Source: Thiobacillus sp. (GTDB lineage Bacteria > Pseudomonadota > Gammaproteobacteria > Burkholderiales > Thiobacillaceae). From it: a stretch of DNA of 41,576 bases. Positions 17,839 through 26,251 of this stretch are shown here, piece by piece (position 1 is the stretch's first letter; each line of letters opens with the position of its first letter). A program made the translations under genes and the position numbers. The notes under the pieces are model-generated. The model was not told the origin of the DNA. It did no database searches and worked only from the letters and a program-made list of their open reading frames with translations. The DNA lies in contig JAUXVT010000037.1 in assembly GCA_030680405.1 (NCBI GenBank), positions 1-41,576 of the forward strand, read 5' to 3'.

Positions 17839-19011
17839 ATGAACATCGCCCAACCCCCAGCCGCAAAACAAGTCCAGCCCGTTTCCGATGCCGATCCCAT
17901 CGTCGGCGGCCGCGTCGAACTGCAACTGCTGACCACGCTCAAGTGCAACCTCAAATGCACCTACTGTTCGCTCGGCGTCGGCGAAATGCTGGGTTCGCAG
18001 ACCGAACTCAAGTACGACATCGACCAACTGGCGGCCTTCGTCGCGCGACACCTGCAGGGCAAGGAAATCTACGTCACCTTCTATGGCGGCGAACCGACCC
18101 TGAACCTGCCCATGATGCAGGCCGTGATGCAGCGCTTCCCCGAGTTCCGCTACCAGTTGCAGACCAACGGCACCCTGCTCGACAACCTGCCCGACTGGAT
18201 GCTGGGGCGCTTCTCCAACATCCTGGTGTCGATCGACGGCGGCGAGCAGATCACCGACGGCTACCGCGGCCGCGGCATCTGGCGCCAGGTGATCAAGAAT
18301 CTCAACCACGTCCATCAGCGCGTCGGCGGCACGATCACGGCGCGCGTGACCTGGAGCAACCCGGACACCGGCTTCGAGGAACTCGACGAGCTGGCCACCG
18401 CGGTCGAGGCCATCGACTACCTCTACTGGCAATTCGTCGCCGACGAGATGTATGCCGGCGATTCCGTGGACCGCCGCAAACAGGTGCTGGTGCGCCTGAT
18501 CGACAAATTCTTCGCCAGCACCGACACGCTCTACCCGCTGGTGCCGCTGATGGGCATCGTGCGCAACAAGGTGCTGCCGACGCGCGCGCAGGAGTTGTAT
18601 GCCGGACAAACCCAGTGCCGCGTCTCGACGCACCTGATCAACGTCATGCCCGACGGCAAGATATTTCCCTGTCCCGACATGATGTATGTACCGGAAATGC
18701 AGATGGGCGAAATCCAGGGCAACTGGCTGCGGAAAAGCCCCCTGCAGCCCAGCCCCGCCATGCCCTGCGACAACTGCGAGGCTTTCCCCTGGTGCCGCCG
18801 CAACTGCATGAAGAACCTCTACCTCGGCTACGTCAAGCAGGACGAGCGCTATCGCCGCAACGTCGTCGAACCGATCTGCGAACTGGTGAAGTTCATCGGC
18901 CGCGAAATCGACCGGCACGATCCGCATGCCTGGTTCGCGCGCCTGCCGCTGCCCCTGCGCAAGCGCCTGGTCGATGCCGAAGTCTACGAATACGTGGAGA
19001 TCATGCCTTAG
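17839..19011 (+). CDS. Radical SAM/SPASM enzyme, putative peptide-modifying type
   Basis: A 390-residue radical SAM protein. The SAM-cluster motif is CNLKCTYC (Cys36, Cys40, Cys43), followed by FYGGEPTLN. A C-terminal SPASM-type Cys set includes Cys260, Cys278 and CDNCEAFPWCRRNC (310-323), then a further Cys, suited to auxiliary [4Fe-4S] clusters. The opening LLTTLKCNLKCTYCSLGVGE resembles what I remember as the AF0577-type putative peptide-modifying family; this was not checked. Such enzymes usually modify ribosomal peptides, but no obvious precursor, protease or exporter gene lies beside it. Substrate is unknown. Confidence 0.82.
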   Translation: MNIAQPPAAKQVQPVSDADPIVGGRVELQLLTTLKCNLKCTYCSLGVGEMLGSQTELKYDIDQLAAFVARHLQGKEIYVTFYGGEPTLNLPMMQAVMQRFPEFRYQLQTNGTLLDNLPDWMLGRFSNILVSIDGGEQITDGYRGRGIWRQVIKNLNHVHQRVGGTITARVTWSNPDTGFEELDELATAVEAIDYLYWQFVADEMYAGDSVDRRKQVLVRLIDKFFASTDTLYPLVPLMGIVRNKVLPTRAQELYAGQTQCRVSTHLINVMPDGKIFPCPDMMYVPEMQMGEIQGNWLRKSPLQPSPAMPCDNCEAFPWCRRNCMKNLYLGYVKQDERYRRNVVEPICELVKFIGREIDRHDPHAWFARLPLPLRKRLVDAEVYEYVEIMP

Positions 19012-19032
19012 AGGTTGCGCCACAGCACCGCG

Positions 19033-19470
19033 TCAGAAGTGCTCGAACATGTTGTGCGGCGCCTGGGTTCCCATCCGGGCGTGGATTTCAAGCGCCATCT
19101 TGCGATCCGTATGCCGGATATGCTGCATCAGCCAGTAGGTGAGGAACTCCAGCAATTCCGCCGCGGCGGACTCGCTGCCGTCGGTGCGCGCCTGCCAGAG
19201 CGTGTTAACGCGCGCCACGAATCCGGCATGCGCGGCCCGGTGCTGGGCTTGATGTTCGGGATCGACCTCGGCTTCGGCCATCAACTGTTCTTCAAGCGTG
19301 AAATGCTCGCGCACATAGTCCTGCAGCTCCGCGAATGCCTGATCGATGGTTTCGGGTTCCAATTTTTCCGCGTCATGGAGCCGATTGATCAGCGCGAAAA
19401 GCCACTGATGCTGCCGGTCCACTTCCGGCAGCCCGGTGTAGAAATCCAGCCCCCACTGAATGCCTGCCAT
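19033..19470 (-). CDS. Bacteriohemerythrin
   Basis: A 145-residue single-domain hemerythrin that binds O2 at a di-iron site. The ligand pattern is visible: DRQHQWLF, HFTLEEQLM, HQAQHRAAHAGF and HIRHTDRKM. The ATG at 19470 (MAGIQWG) is chosen because a perfect AGGAGG lies eight bases upstream (19484-19479); an upstream in-frame ATG at 19494 would put this site inside the gene. Bacterial single-domain forms are thought to store or sense oxygen in microaerobic organisms. It converges with the radical SAM gene. Confidence 0.92.
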   Translation of the reverse strand: MAGIQWGLDFYTGLPEVDRQHQWLFALINRLHDAEKLEPETIDQAFAELQDYVREHFTLEEQLMAEAEVDPEHQAQHRAAHAGFVARVNTLWQARTDGSESAAAELLEFLTYWLMQHIRHTDRKMALEIHARMGTQAPHNMFEHF

Positions 19471-19691
19471 ATGCCTAGCCTCCTCATGTCGCAACGGCCA
19501 GACCGTCCTTGCGTCGCCGCGCCCGCGTAGGCGCGACTGGCAGCTCGACGGCTCATTTTTGTGCTCGCTGGCCCTGACTCGCAGTTTATCCCCAAATTTT
19601 TACCATAGGAACGCATCTGCCCGACGAGCCCGCGTTTGGTAGCATGGGCGACCGCCTGTTCCTGTCTCCGCCAACAGGGAATTCATCGACC

Positions 19692-20255
19692 ATGAGTTTT
19701 CCCGCATTCGCAAATCTCCTCCGCTGCCTGGCTCTGGGCTGCCTGCTGAGCGCACCCGTGGCCTGGGGCGAGAGCCTGCAGGGCACGGTGATCGAAGTCA
19801 CCGAAGGCGACATCGTCATCGTCGCGGACGATCACCAGACCCGCTACAAAATTCGCCTCGCCGGCATTGATGCGCCGGAACCCCGGCAGGCATTCGGCCA
19901 GCAGTCGAGGAAGAGCCTGGCGAAGCTGGTGCTGAACAAAAAGGTCAGCATCGAACGGCGCAAGGAAGACAATTACGGGCGCGTCGTCGCTCGCGTCATG
20001 GTGCAACCGCACGGCTGCATAAGCTGCGCCCGAACGCGCGACGCCGGCCTGGCGCAACTGGAGGCCGGACTGGCCTGGTGGTATCGGGAAGAACGCCGCG
20101 AGCAACCGCTGGCGGAACAAGGCTATTACGAGTACGCCGAATTCGACGCCCACGCCCGACGCATCGGGCTGTGGGCCGATGCCACTCCCCTGCCGCCGTG
20201 GGAATGGCGCAAGCGGAACAACCGGCCATTCATCACGCTTCTGACGCCACGTTAG
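19692..20255 (+). CDS. Secreted thermonuclease-family nuclease (SNase-like)
   Basis: A 187-residue protein. The signal peptide (MSFPAFANLLRCLALGCLLSAPVAWG) is followed by an SNase OB-fold domain. Visible family residues are RLAGIDAPEPRQAFG (Arg and Asp of the active site), DNYGRVVARV (second catalytic region) and LAQLEAGLAWWY. An inserted CISC pair in the middle of the domain is unusual and may form a disulfide after export. The predicted role is a periplasmic or extracellular calcium-dependent nuclease. It is a single gene with a possible terminator at 20395-20431. Confidence 0.88.
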   Translation: MSFPAFANLLRCLALGCLLSAPVAWGESLQGTVIEVTEGDIVIVADDHQTRYKIRLAGIDAPEPRQAFGQQSRKSLAKLVLNKKVSIERRKEDNYGRVVARVMVQPHGCISCARTRDAGLAQLEAGLAWWYREERREQPLAEQGYYEYAEFDAHARRIGLWADATPLPPWEWRKRNNRPFITLLTPR

Positions 20256-20394
20256 CTGCGAGATTGTTATCGGCCGGCAGCGCGAACAGGGCATCCAGTT
20301 GCCTGCATCGCACTCGACCAACTCAATGCATCGGTCATCAATCGCCGGCTCCCAGGTCCTGCACATTTGCCGGCGCCACCGACGGTAAACGGCA

Positions 20395-20431
20395 AAAGGC
20401 CCATTCCGGTATTTCACCAAAACGGGCCTTT
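20395..20431 (+). terminator. Possible terminator after the nuclease gene
   Basis: AAAGGCCC (20395-20402) pairs with GGGCCTTT (20424-20431) around a 21-base loop. There is no clear T-run after it. The whole stretch 20256-20811 lacks a gene I can support; short open frames there have no ribosome site and no recognisable motif. Confidence 0.4.
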
Positions 20432-20811
20432 CGCTTGCCTCTTTAGCGGTACTTGTAATGCGCCCGCAAGCTGTTGCACAAATCGGCGCTGCCCATCAGG
20501 GCTGGAGCCTTGAGGACTCCTGATCAAAGGGTGGAACGGTAGATCGCGGACGTTTTTTCAGCGCTAGGTTCCTCCTCAAACTGCCTTCAAGTCGAACGCA
20601 ATTTCACTCTATGCCCCGCTGCAGGCAAAGTCAAATCGGCGTCGGAATATTCGCCGCGGTGCCGGCCCCGCCGCCGATTGGGAGTACCATCTGCCGCAGC
20701 CCGCCGACCTCCGCCGCGGAATGGCGGATCCGGGCCAGACGGATTTCCCGAATGGTCCGCCCTGCATGCCCGGTCGAGCATTGCCACCCATCACACACTC
20801 AGGAGACTCAC

Positions 20812-20946
20812 ATGGCCAAGGGACAAATGCGCAGCAATCGCGAACAGAAAAAACCCAAGAAGGACAAGACCAAGCCAGCCGCGCCGGCCCTGCCTTTCGG
20901 CGGCGCGCAAGGCAAGTCGTCGATTCCGACGCCGATCAAGAAGTAG
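20812..20946 (+). CDS. Small basic conserved hypothetical protein
   Basis: A 44-residue, Lys- and Pro-rich protein (MAKGQMRSNREQKKPKKDK...GKSSIPTPIKK). AGGAG lies six bases before the ATG. I remember very similar short proteins from many Betaproteobacteria, but no function is known to me. Disorder and nucleic-acid binding are suggested only by composition. Longer frames that begin upstream of this ATG lack ribosome sites. Confidence 0.7.
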   Translation: MAKGQMRSNREQKKPKKDKTKPAAPALPFGGAQGKSSIPTPIKK

Positions 20947-20955
20947 CCGCACGCC

Positions 20956-21834
20956 CTACGGCATCAGCGACTGGCACAGGTCGTGGATGGCGCGGGCGGT
21001 GACGAAGTGTTCGTCGCGATAGGGGTTGTACTCGACGATTTCCACCGCCAGCAACCGCTGGTCGCCATGCGCCTGCGCCAGGGCATCGGTCAGGTCGGTC
21101 CGCAGCAGGCCGCCGGGAACCGGGGTGCCCACGCCCGGCCCGTCAGTGGGATCGAGCGCGTCGAGATCGATGCTGATGCCATAGCCCCGGGTATGTTCGC
21201 CGACCCGGTACAAGGCCTCGGCGAACACTTCGGACAAGCCGCGGCGCCGCACCTCGTGCATGAAATACACGCGCACGCCGAGTTGCCGCAACAGCACGGC
21301 CTCGTCCGATTCGAAACTGCGCACGCCGATCAGGCAGACATCTTCCGGCAGCAGCTTCGGCCCCGCGCCGGCCACTCCGGTCAGGCGCGGATCGCCATGA
21401 CCCAGCAGACTGGCCAGCGGCATGCCGTGTATGTGATGGGTCGCGCTGGTCGCCACCGTGTGGCTGTCCATGTGGGCGTCGATCCAGATCAGGCCAAGCC
21501 GTTTTGTCGCGCCCAGCGCGCGCTTGACGCCCGACCAGGTGCCGATCGCGCAGGAATGATCGCCGCCGATCACCAGCGGGAAATCGCCGTCGCGCAAATG
21601 ACTGCCGATGCGATCCGCCAGTTGACCGGCAATGTTTGCCACGGCATCCAGCGCCTCGGCGGAATGCGGTGACGCCAGCCGGATCGGCTCGTCCCAGTGC
21701 AGCCCGTCGTCCACCGCTTCGAGGTCGGACAGGAAGCGCAACGCACGGACCACGTCCGAGCCGTCCTGGCAAGCGGGATCGCCGGCGCCGTAGCCGCTGG
21801 CAACGCCGATCACCGCTACCTTGCGTGCGAGCAT
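20956..21834 (-). CDS. rocF: Arginase/agmatinase-family ureohydrolase
   Basis: A 292-residue manganese hydrolase. The metal motifs are GGDHSCAIGTW, IWIDAHMDSH (DAHxDxH type) and SIDLDALDP. The N-terminus (AVIGVASGYGAGDPACQDG) and length fit arginase (arginine to ornithine plus urea) better than agmatinase. Arginase is the favoured call, but substrate is not proven. It is a single gene; the spacer to yaeQ is 62 bases and should hold both promoters. Confidence 0.85.
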   Translation of the reverse strand: MLARKVAVIGVASGYGAGDPACQDGSDVVRALRFLSDLEAVDDGLHWDEPIRLASPHSAEALDAVANIAGQLADRIGSHLRDGDFPLVIGGDHSCAIGTWSGVKRALGATKRLGLIWIDAHMDSHTVATSATHHIHGMPLASLLGHGDPRLTGVAGAGPKLLPEDVCLIGVRSFESDEAVLLRQLGVRVYFMHEVRRRGLSEVFAEALYRVGEHTRGYGISIDLDALDPTDGPGVGTPVPGGLLRTDLTDALAQAHGDQRLLAVEIVEYNPYRDEHFVTARAIHDLCQSLMP

Positions 21835-21896
21835 CTTTTGTTGCCTCCATGCCGACCGATCTGTAGTTTAATGTGGCGCCGTTTCAGCAGCGCACC

Positions 21897-22448
21897 ATGG
21901 CTCTCAAATCCACCATCTTCAAAGTCGAACTCCAGATCGCCGATCTGGACCGCAATTACTACCAGAACCATACGCTGACTGTCGCCCGCCATCCGTCGGA
22001 AACCGACGAAAGAATGATGGTCCGCGTCCTGGCCTTCGCCATGCATGCCGATCCGGCGTTGATGTTCGGCAAGGGCCTGTCGTCCGAAGACGAACCCGAC
22101 CTGTGGCGCAAGGATCTGACCGGCGCCATCGAGCTGTGGATCGACGTCGGCCTGCCCGACGAAAAGCGTGTCCGCCGCGCCTGCGGACGCTCGCAGCAAG
22201 TGGTGGTGCTGACTTATGGCGGGCGCATCGCCGACATGTGGTGGCAGCAGAACCAGACGGCCTTGCATCGCCAGGACAAGCTCACAGTGATCAACCTTTC
22301 GACCGAGGACAGTCGCGCGCTGGCGGCGCTGGCCGAGCGCGGCATGCAATTGCAATGTACGCTGCAGGAAGGCGAACTCTGGCTGATCGTCGACGGCGAG
22401 AACACCCGCATCGTGCCGGAAATCCGCATGGCGCCGACGGCCCGCTAG
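21897..22448 (+). CDS. yaeQ: YaeQ family protein
   Basis: A 183-residue protein (181 in E. coli) matching YaeQ throughout: MALKSTIFKVELQIADLDRNYY, then HPSETDERMMVRVLAFAMHA and DIGLPDEKR-like text (DVGLPDEKRVRRA). The fold resembles PD-(D/E)XK nucleases in the literature, yet no firm function is known. The start at 21897 fits the family N-terminus. The gene overlaps the convergent deoxyribosyltransferase gene by four bases. Confidence 0.92.
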   Translation: MALKSTIFKVELQIADLDRNYYQNHTLTVARHPSETDERMMVRVLAFAMHADPALMFGKGLSSEDEPDLWRKDLTGAIELWIDVGLPDEKRVRRACGRSQQVVVLTYGGRIADMWWQQNQTALHRQDKLTVINLSTEDSRALAALAERGMQLQCTLQEGELWLIVDGENTRIVPEIRMAPTAR

Positions 22449-22924
22449 CCGCGCCGCACCGTTTCTTCGCTCACGGCGCGCAGCGCGGCTTCCAGCCCGC
22501 CCTGCACCAACTGCACCGGCACCGCCAGCATCAGATTGAGCGGCAGGCCGAAATTCTCCACGGCCCAGCCCGCGGCATCCTGGCAGTCGCTGTCCGCGTC
22601 ACGGGCCTGCAAGCGCTCGCGCAGCGGCGCCAGTACGTCCAGGTAGCCGATCACCGGCTTGCCCAGCGCCAGCGCGTAGCCGACCTCGACGCAGGTGCCG
22701 GAATCCGGTTCGGCGCCGCGAAACGGGTTGAGGTTGGCCAGCACCGCATCGGCCGCGACGATCAGGCCGAGGTTGCTGCGATAAATCTCCGCCGCCGTGG
22801 CCTGCATGGCATCGAGCGGGATCAGCGCTTCATGGCCCTGGCGCAGGCACAGCGCACGAACATCCGCGGCCCATGCGCCGGCGTCCGGGCGGAACACGTC
22901 GGGGCCGGCGAGATACAGCTTCAT
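22445..22924 (-). CDS. Nucleoside 2-deoxyribosyltransferase-like protein
   Basis: A 159-residue protein. The N-terminal MKLYLAGPDVF, a middle Asp-rich strand (VAADAVLANLNPFRG) and SGTCVEVGYALALGKPVIGY match the nucleoside 2-deoxyribosyltransferase family; Glu in CVEVGYA is the expected nucleophile. It would act in deoxynucleoside salvage or hydrolysis. It is convergent with yaeQ, with a four-base overlap, and precedes no gene on its own strand. Confidence 0.82.
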   Translation of the reverse strand: MKLYLAGPDVFRPDAGAWAADVRALCLRQGHEALIPLDAMQATAAEIYRSNLGLIVAADAVLANLNPFRGAEPDSGTCVEVGYALALGKPVIGYLDVLAPLRERLQARDADSDCQDAAGWAVENFGLPLNLMLAVPVQLVQGGLEAALRAVSEETVRRG

Positions 22925-22946
22925 GCCGCCGCGAACCGGGGCAAGC

Positions 22947-23402
22947 TCAAAACGCCTCGTCCTGGCCGAGCATGATCAGCTCGTAGATGGCCTTCGGCGT
23001 GCCGGGCAGTTGCGCGATATGGATCGCCGTCATGCCGTCGAGCCGGGCGATGTCGAGGTCGGCGCCGACCGCCAGCAGCAGTTCGACCGGTGCGCCATGA
23101 CCATTGAGTACTGCGGTGATCAGCGCCGTGTTGCCGTCCTCGTCCTGCGCGTCGACATCGCAGCCGGCGCTGACCAGCGTGGCGCAAATGCTTTCATGAC
23201 CGCCGGCCGCCGCCGCGTGCAGCGGCCGCTCCTTCCTCGGACCGAGCACCTCGACGTTGGTGCCGGCCTCCGTCATCACGCGCACCGCCGCGACGCAGCC
23301 GAGCTTGGCGGCAACGTAGAGCGGCGGGCCGTCGCGCGCCAGCATGGCTTCGGTGAGGCTGATGTTCACCCAGTCGGCGGGCGTGAGTTCGGGTGTCGGC
23401 AT
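22947..23402 (-). CDS. Ankyrin-repeat protein
   Basis: A 151-residue protein with about four ankyrin repeats. Clear units are GPPLYVAAKLGCVAAVRVMTEAG, RPLHAAAAGGHESICATLV, NTALITAVLNGHGAPVELLL and MTAIHIAQLPGTPKAIYELI. No other domain is present. It is probably a cytoplasmic protein-binding adaptor. It lies three bases after the dienelactone hydrolase stop and is likely in one transcript with it. Confidence 0.85.
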   Translation of the reverse strand: MPTPELTPADWVNISLTEAMLARDGPPLYVAAKLGCVAAVRVMTEAGTNVEVLGPRKERPLHAAAAGGHESICATLVSAGCDVDAQDEDGNTALITAVLNGHGAPVELLLAVGADLDIARLDGMTAIHIAQLPGTPKAIYELIMLGQDEAF

Positions 23403-23405
23403 GGG

Positions 23406-24077
23406 TCAGTCCAGATGTTTGGCCAAGAAAGCCAGCATGCGCTCCCAGGCCTGGCTGGCGCAGGCGGCATCGTAGACCTCGCCGCGCCGTTCGTTGCAGA
23501 AGGCATGGTCGGCGACGTAGCGGTACAGTTCCGGCGCATTGCCGGCGGCGCGCATGGCGGCTTCCAGCGTGTCGACGGCGGCCGGCGTGCACCAGTCGTC
23601 CCGGCTGGCGAAATGCGCCTGGAATGGAATGCGGATCTCGGCCGGATCGGCGAACTCCTTCGGCGGGATGCCGTAGAAGCACGCGCCCGCCGCAAGGTTC
23701 GGCACATGCACGGCCGCCGCGATGACCAGCGCGCCGCCCATGCAGAAGCCCATGGCGGCGACCTTGCCGCCGCCGTCAATGCCGCGCAGATGATCCACCG
23801 CGCCGCGGATGTCCTGGTGCGTGGCGCCGGGGAAATCGAGGCCGTTCATCATGTGGTTGGCCTCGTCCGGGTCCTGGGTGACGCGGCCCTGGAACAGGTC
23901 GGGCGCCAGAGCGTTGTAGCCGGCGCGGGCGAAGCGGTCGGCGATGCCGCAGATCTGGTCGTTGAGCCCCCACCATTCCTGGATCACCACCACGCCGGGA
24001 CGGCCCTTCCCGGCGCCGGCGAAATAGCCACCGCAGGCGCTGCCGTCCGGCCGCTTGAATTCGATCATTTGTCCCAT
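23406..24077 (-). CDS. Dienelactone hydrolase family protein
   Basis: A 223-residue alpha/beta hydrolase. The DLH signature is visible: VVVIQEWWGLNDQICGIADRFARAGY, the nucleophile elbow GFCMGG (Cys), Asp in SRDDWCTP, and His in VADHAFCNE. The catalytic triad Cys-Asp-His is complete. The family opens lactones such as dienelactone in chlorocatechol breakdown, but most members have other or unknown substrates and no catabolic genes are nearby. It is divergent from dapC. Confidence 0.88.
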   Translation of the reverse strand: MGQMIEFKRPDGSACGGYFAGAGKGRPGVVVIQEWWGLNDQICGIADRFARAGYNALAPDLFQGRVTQDPDEANHMMNGLDFPGATHQDIRGAVDHLRGIDGGGKVAAMGFCMGGALVIAAAVHVPNLAAGACFYGIPPKEFADPAEIRIPFQAHFASRDDWCTPAAVDTLEAAMRAAGNAPELYRYVADHAFCNERRGEVYDAACASQAWERMLAFLAKHLD

Positions 24078-24151
24078 GGCTCACTCCTCAGGCACTGCAG
24101 AAACGCGAATGTACCGGAAATCGGCGGTCATCGAGTGCTGGTCGGCTCTCG

Positions 24152-24157
24152 TATAAT
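24152..24157 (+). promoter_or_regulatory. TATAAT -10 element of the dapC promoter
   Basis: A perfect TATAAT lies 32 bases before the GTG start of dapC. The -35 region is weak. The element overlaps the ATG at 24156, which supports starting dapC at GTG 24189 rather than at that ATG. Confidence 0.5.
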
Positions 24158-24188
24158 GCCGTTCTTTCCGTCCGTCCCGCGCCACGCC

Positions 24189-25391
24189 GTGAATCCCGAT
24201 CTCGCCCGCCTGCAGCCCTATCCGTTCGAAAAGCTGCGCCAGTTGTTTGCCGGCGTGTCGCCAGCGCCGACTCTTGGCGAGATCAAGCTGTCGATCGGCG
24301 AGCCGCAGCACGAGACGCCGCCCTTCATTCAGCGCGCGCTGGCCGACAACCTCGCCGGGCTGGCCAACTACCCGACCACCCAGGGCTCGGATGCGCTGCG
24401 CCAGGCCATTGCCAGTTGGATCACGCGCCGCTACGGCGTGCCCGCGCCCGATGCGGCGACCCAGGTGGTGCCGGTCAACGGCTCGCGTGAAGCGCTGTTC
24501 GCCTTCGCCCAGACCGTCGTCGACCGCAGCAAGAGCGGCGCCAAGGTGGTCTGCCCCAATCCCTTCTACCAGATCTACGAAGGCGCGGCCCTGCTCGCCG
24601 GCGCCGAACCGATCTATCTCAACACCCTGCCCGAACACGATTTCGCGATGGATTGGGGCGCGTTGCCGGAGAGCACCTGGCGTGACGTGCAACTGGTCTA
24701 TGTCTGTTCGCCGGCCAACCCGACCGGCAAGGTCATCGACCTGGCTTCCTGGAAGACCCTGTTCGAGCTTTCCGACCGTTACGGCTTCGTCATCGCCTCC
24801 GATGAGTGCTATTCGGAGATCTATTTCGACGAAGCACGACCGCCGCTGGGCGGGCTCACCGCCGCCGCGCAACTGGGCCGCGCCGACTACCGCAACCTGG
24901 TCATCTTTTCCAGCCTGTCCAAGCGCTCCAACGTGCCTGGCCTGCGCTCGGGCTTCGTCGCCGGCGACGCGGCGATCCTCAAGCAGTTCCTGCTCTACCG
25001 CACTTATCACGGCAGCGCCATGAACCCGGCGGTGCAGGCCGCCAGCATTGCCGCCTGGGGCGACGAGGCGCACGTGCGCGACAACCGCCGCAGGTATGCC
25101 GAGAAGTTCCATGAGGTCACGCCGGTGATCGCCCGCCACCTGGATTGCCGCGTGCCCGATGCCGGCTTCTACCTGTGGGCCCGGACTCCGATTGCGGACA
25201 CCGAATTCGCCCGCGAACTGCTGCGGCGGCAGAATGTGGTGGTGCTGCCGGGCAGCTATCTGGCGCGCCCATCCACCCTGGGCGGCGGCATCAATCCGGG
25301 CGCCAACTTCATCCGCATCGCCCTGGTCGCACCGCACGAGCAATGCCTCGAAGCCGCGCGCCGGATCGACGCTTTTTGTCTGTCTCTCTGA
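24189..25391 (+). CDS. dapC: DapC, succinyldiaminopimelate aminotransferase
   Basis: A 400-residue class I PLP aminotransferase. It makes N-succinyl-LL-diaminopimelate in lysine and peptidoglycan synthesis. The family start [15 protein letters not shown] follows directly on the chosen [31 protein letters not shown] and the PLP lysine in [16 protein letters not shown] are visible. It leads dapD, a pilU-like gene, dapE and prmB on one strand, with short gaps. A dispersed repeat copy lies in frame at 24251-24276 and encodes VSPAPT. Confidence 0.93.
   Translation: MNPDLARLQPYPFEKLRQLFAGVSPAPTLGEIKLSIGEPQHETPPFIQRALADNLAGLANYPTTQGSDALRQAIASWITRRYGVPAPDAATQVVPVNGSREALFAFAQTVVDRSKSGAKVVCPNPFYQIYEGAALLAGAEPIYLNTLPEHDFAMDWGALPESTWRDVQLVYVCSPANPTGKVIDLASWKTLFELSDRYGFVIASDECYSEIYFDEARPPLGGLTAAAQLGRADYRNLVIFSSLSKRSNVPGLRSGFVAGDAAILKQFLLYRTYHGSAMNPAVQAASIAAWGDEAHVRDNRRRYAEKFHEVTPVIARHLDCRVPDAGFYLWARTPIADTEFARELLRRQNVVVLPGSYLARPSTLGGGINPGANFIRIALVAPHEQCLEAARRIDAFCLSL
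24251..24276 (+). repeat. Dispersed 26-bp motif, copy 2 (inside dapC)
   Basis: It matches the intergenic copy at 31351-31376 at 25 of 26 positions, including 23 consecutive bases (24254-24276 against 31354-31376). It is in frame within dapC, at about residues 21-30. Confidence 0.7.
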
Positions 25392-25402
25392 AAGAAACTG
25401 TC

Positions 25403-26221
25403 ATGACCGAACTTCAGCAAATCATCGAACAGGCCTGGGAAGACCGCGCCGACCTGAGCCCCGGCGCCGCGCCGGCACGCATCGGCGACGCCGTCGCCCA
25501 CGTCATCGGCGAACTCGATTCAGGCGCCCTGCGCGTCGCCGAAAAGATCGACGGCGAGTGGATCACCCACCAGTGGGTGAAGAAGGCCGTGCTGCTGTCC
25601 TTCCGCCTCGAAGACAATGCCGTCACCGAAGCCGGCCCGATGCGCTATTTCGACAAGGTGCCGAACAAGTTCAGCGACTACGCGGCCCACGATTTCACCA
25701 ACGGCGGCTTCCGCGTCGTGCCCGGCGCCATCGTCCGGCGCGGCAGCTTCATCGGCAAGAACGTGGTGCTGATGCCGAGCTTCGTCAACATCGGCGCCTA
25801 TGTCGGCGAAGGCACCATGGTCGATGGCTGGTCCACCGTCGGCTCCTGCGCGCAGATCGGCAAGAACGTGCATCTGTCGGGCGGCGTCGGCATCGGCGGC
25901 GTGCTGGAACCGCTGCAGGCCAATCCGACCATCATCGGCGACAACTGTTTCATCGGCGCCCGCTCGGAAGTCGTCGAAGGCGTCATCGTCGAGGACAACT
26001 GCGTAATTTCGATGGGCGTGTATATTGGCCAGAGCACCAAGATTTATGATCGCGCCAGCGGCGAAGTGCTGTACGGCCGCATTCCGGAAGGCTCGGTGGT
26101 GGTCAGCGGCAACCTGCCTTCCGCCGATGGAAAATACAGCCTGTATTGCGCCGTCATCGTCAAGCGGGTCGATGCGCAGACGCGGGCCAAGACCGGCATC
26201 AACGAGTTGTTGCGCGACTGA
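25403..26221 (+). CDS. dapD: DapD, tetrahydrodipicolinate N-succinyltransferase
   Basis: A 272-residue left-handed beta-helix acyltransferase (274 in E. coli). It succinylates tetrahydrodipicolinate. Hexapeptide repeats are clear across [40 protein letters not shown] and [22 protein letters not shown]. The ATG at 25403 lies 11 bases after the dapC stop, with GAAAGAAA upstream. Confidence 0.95.
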   Translation: MTELQQIIEQAWEDRADLSPGAAPARIGDAVAHVIGELDSGALRVAEKIDGEWITHQWVKKAVLLSFRLEDNAVTEAGPMRYFDKVPNKFSDYAAHDFTNGGFRVVPGAIVRRGSFIGKNVVLMPSFVNIGAYVGEGTMVDGWSTVGSCAQIGKNVHLSGGVGIGGVLEPLQANPTIIGDNCFIGARSEVVEGVIVEDNCVISMGVYIGQSTKIYDRASGEVLYGRIPEGSVVVSGNLPSADGKYSLYCAVIVKRVDAQTRAKTGINELLRD

Positions 26222-26251
26222 CAGCACAGAACCACACGCGGAGAGAAAACC

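Noticed and set aside
20611-20811. N-terminal extension of the small basic protein
   Set aside because: AGGAG directly before ATG 20812 and the conserved MAKGQMRSN start support the short form; the extension has no ribosome site.
22797-24188. Upstream extension of the dapC reading frame
   Set aside because: It runs antisense through the deoxyribosyltransferase, ankyrin and dienelactone hydrolase genes; DapC homology begins just after GTG 24189.
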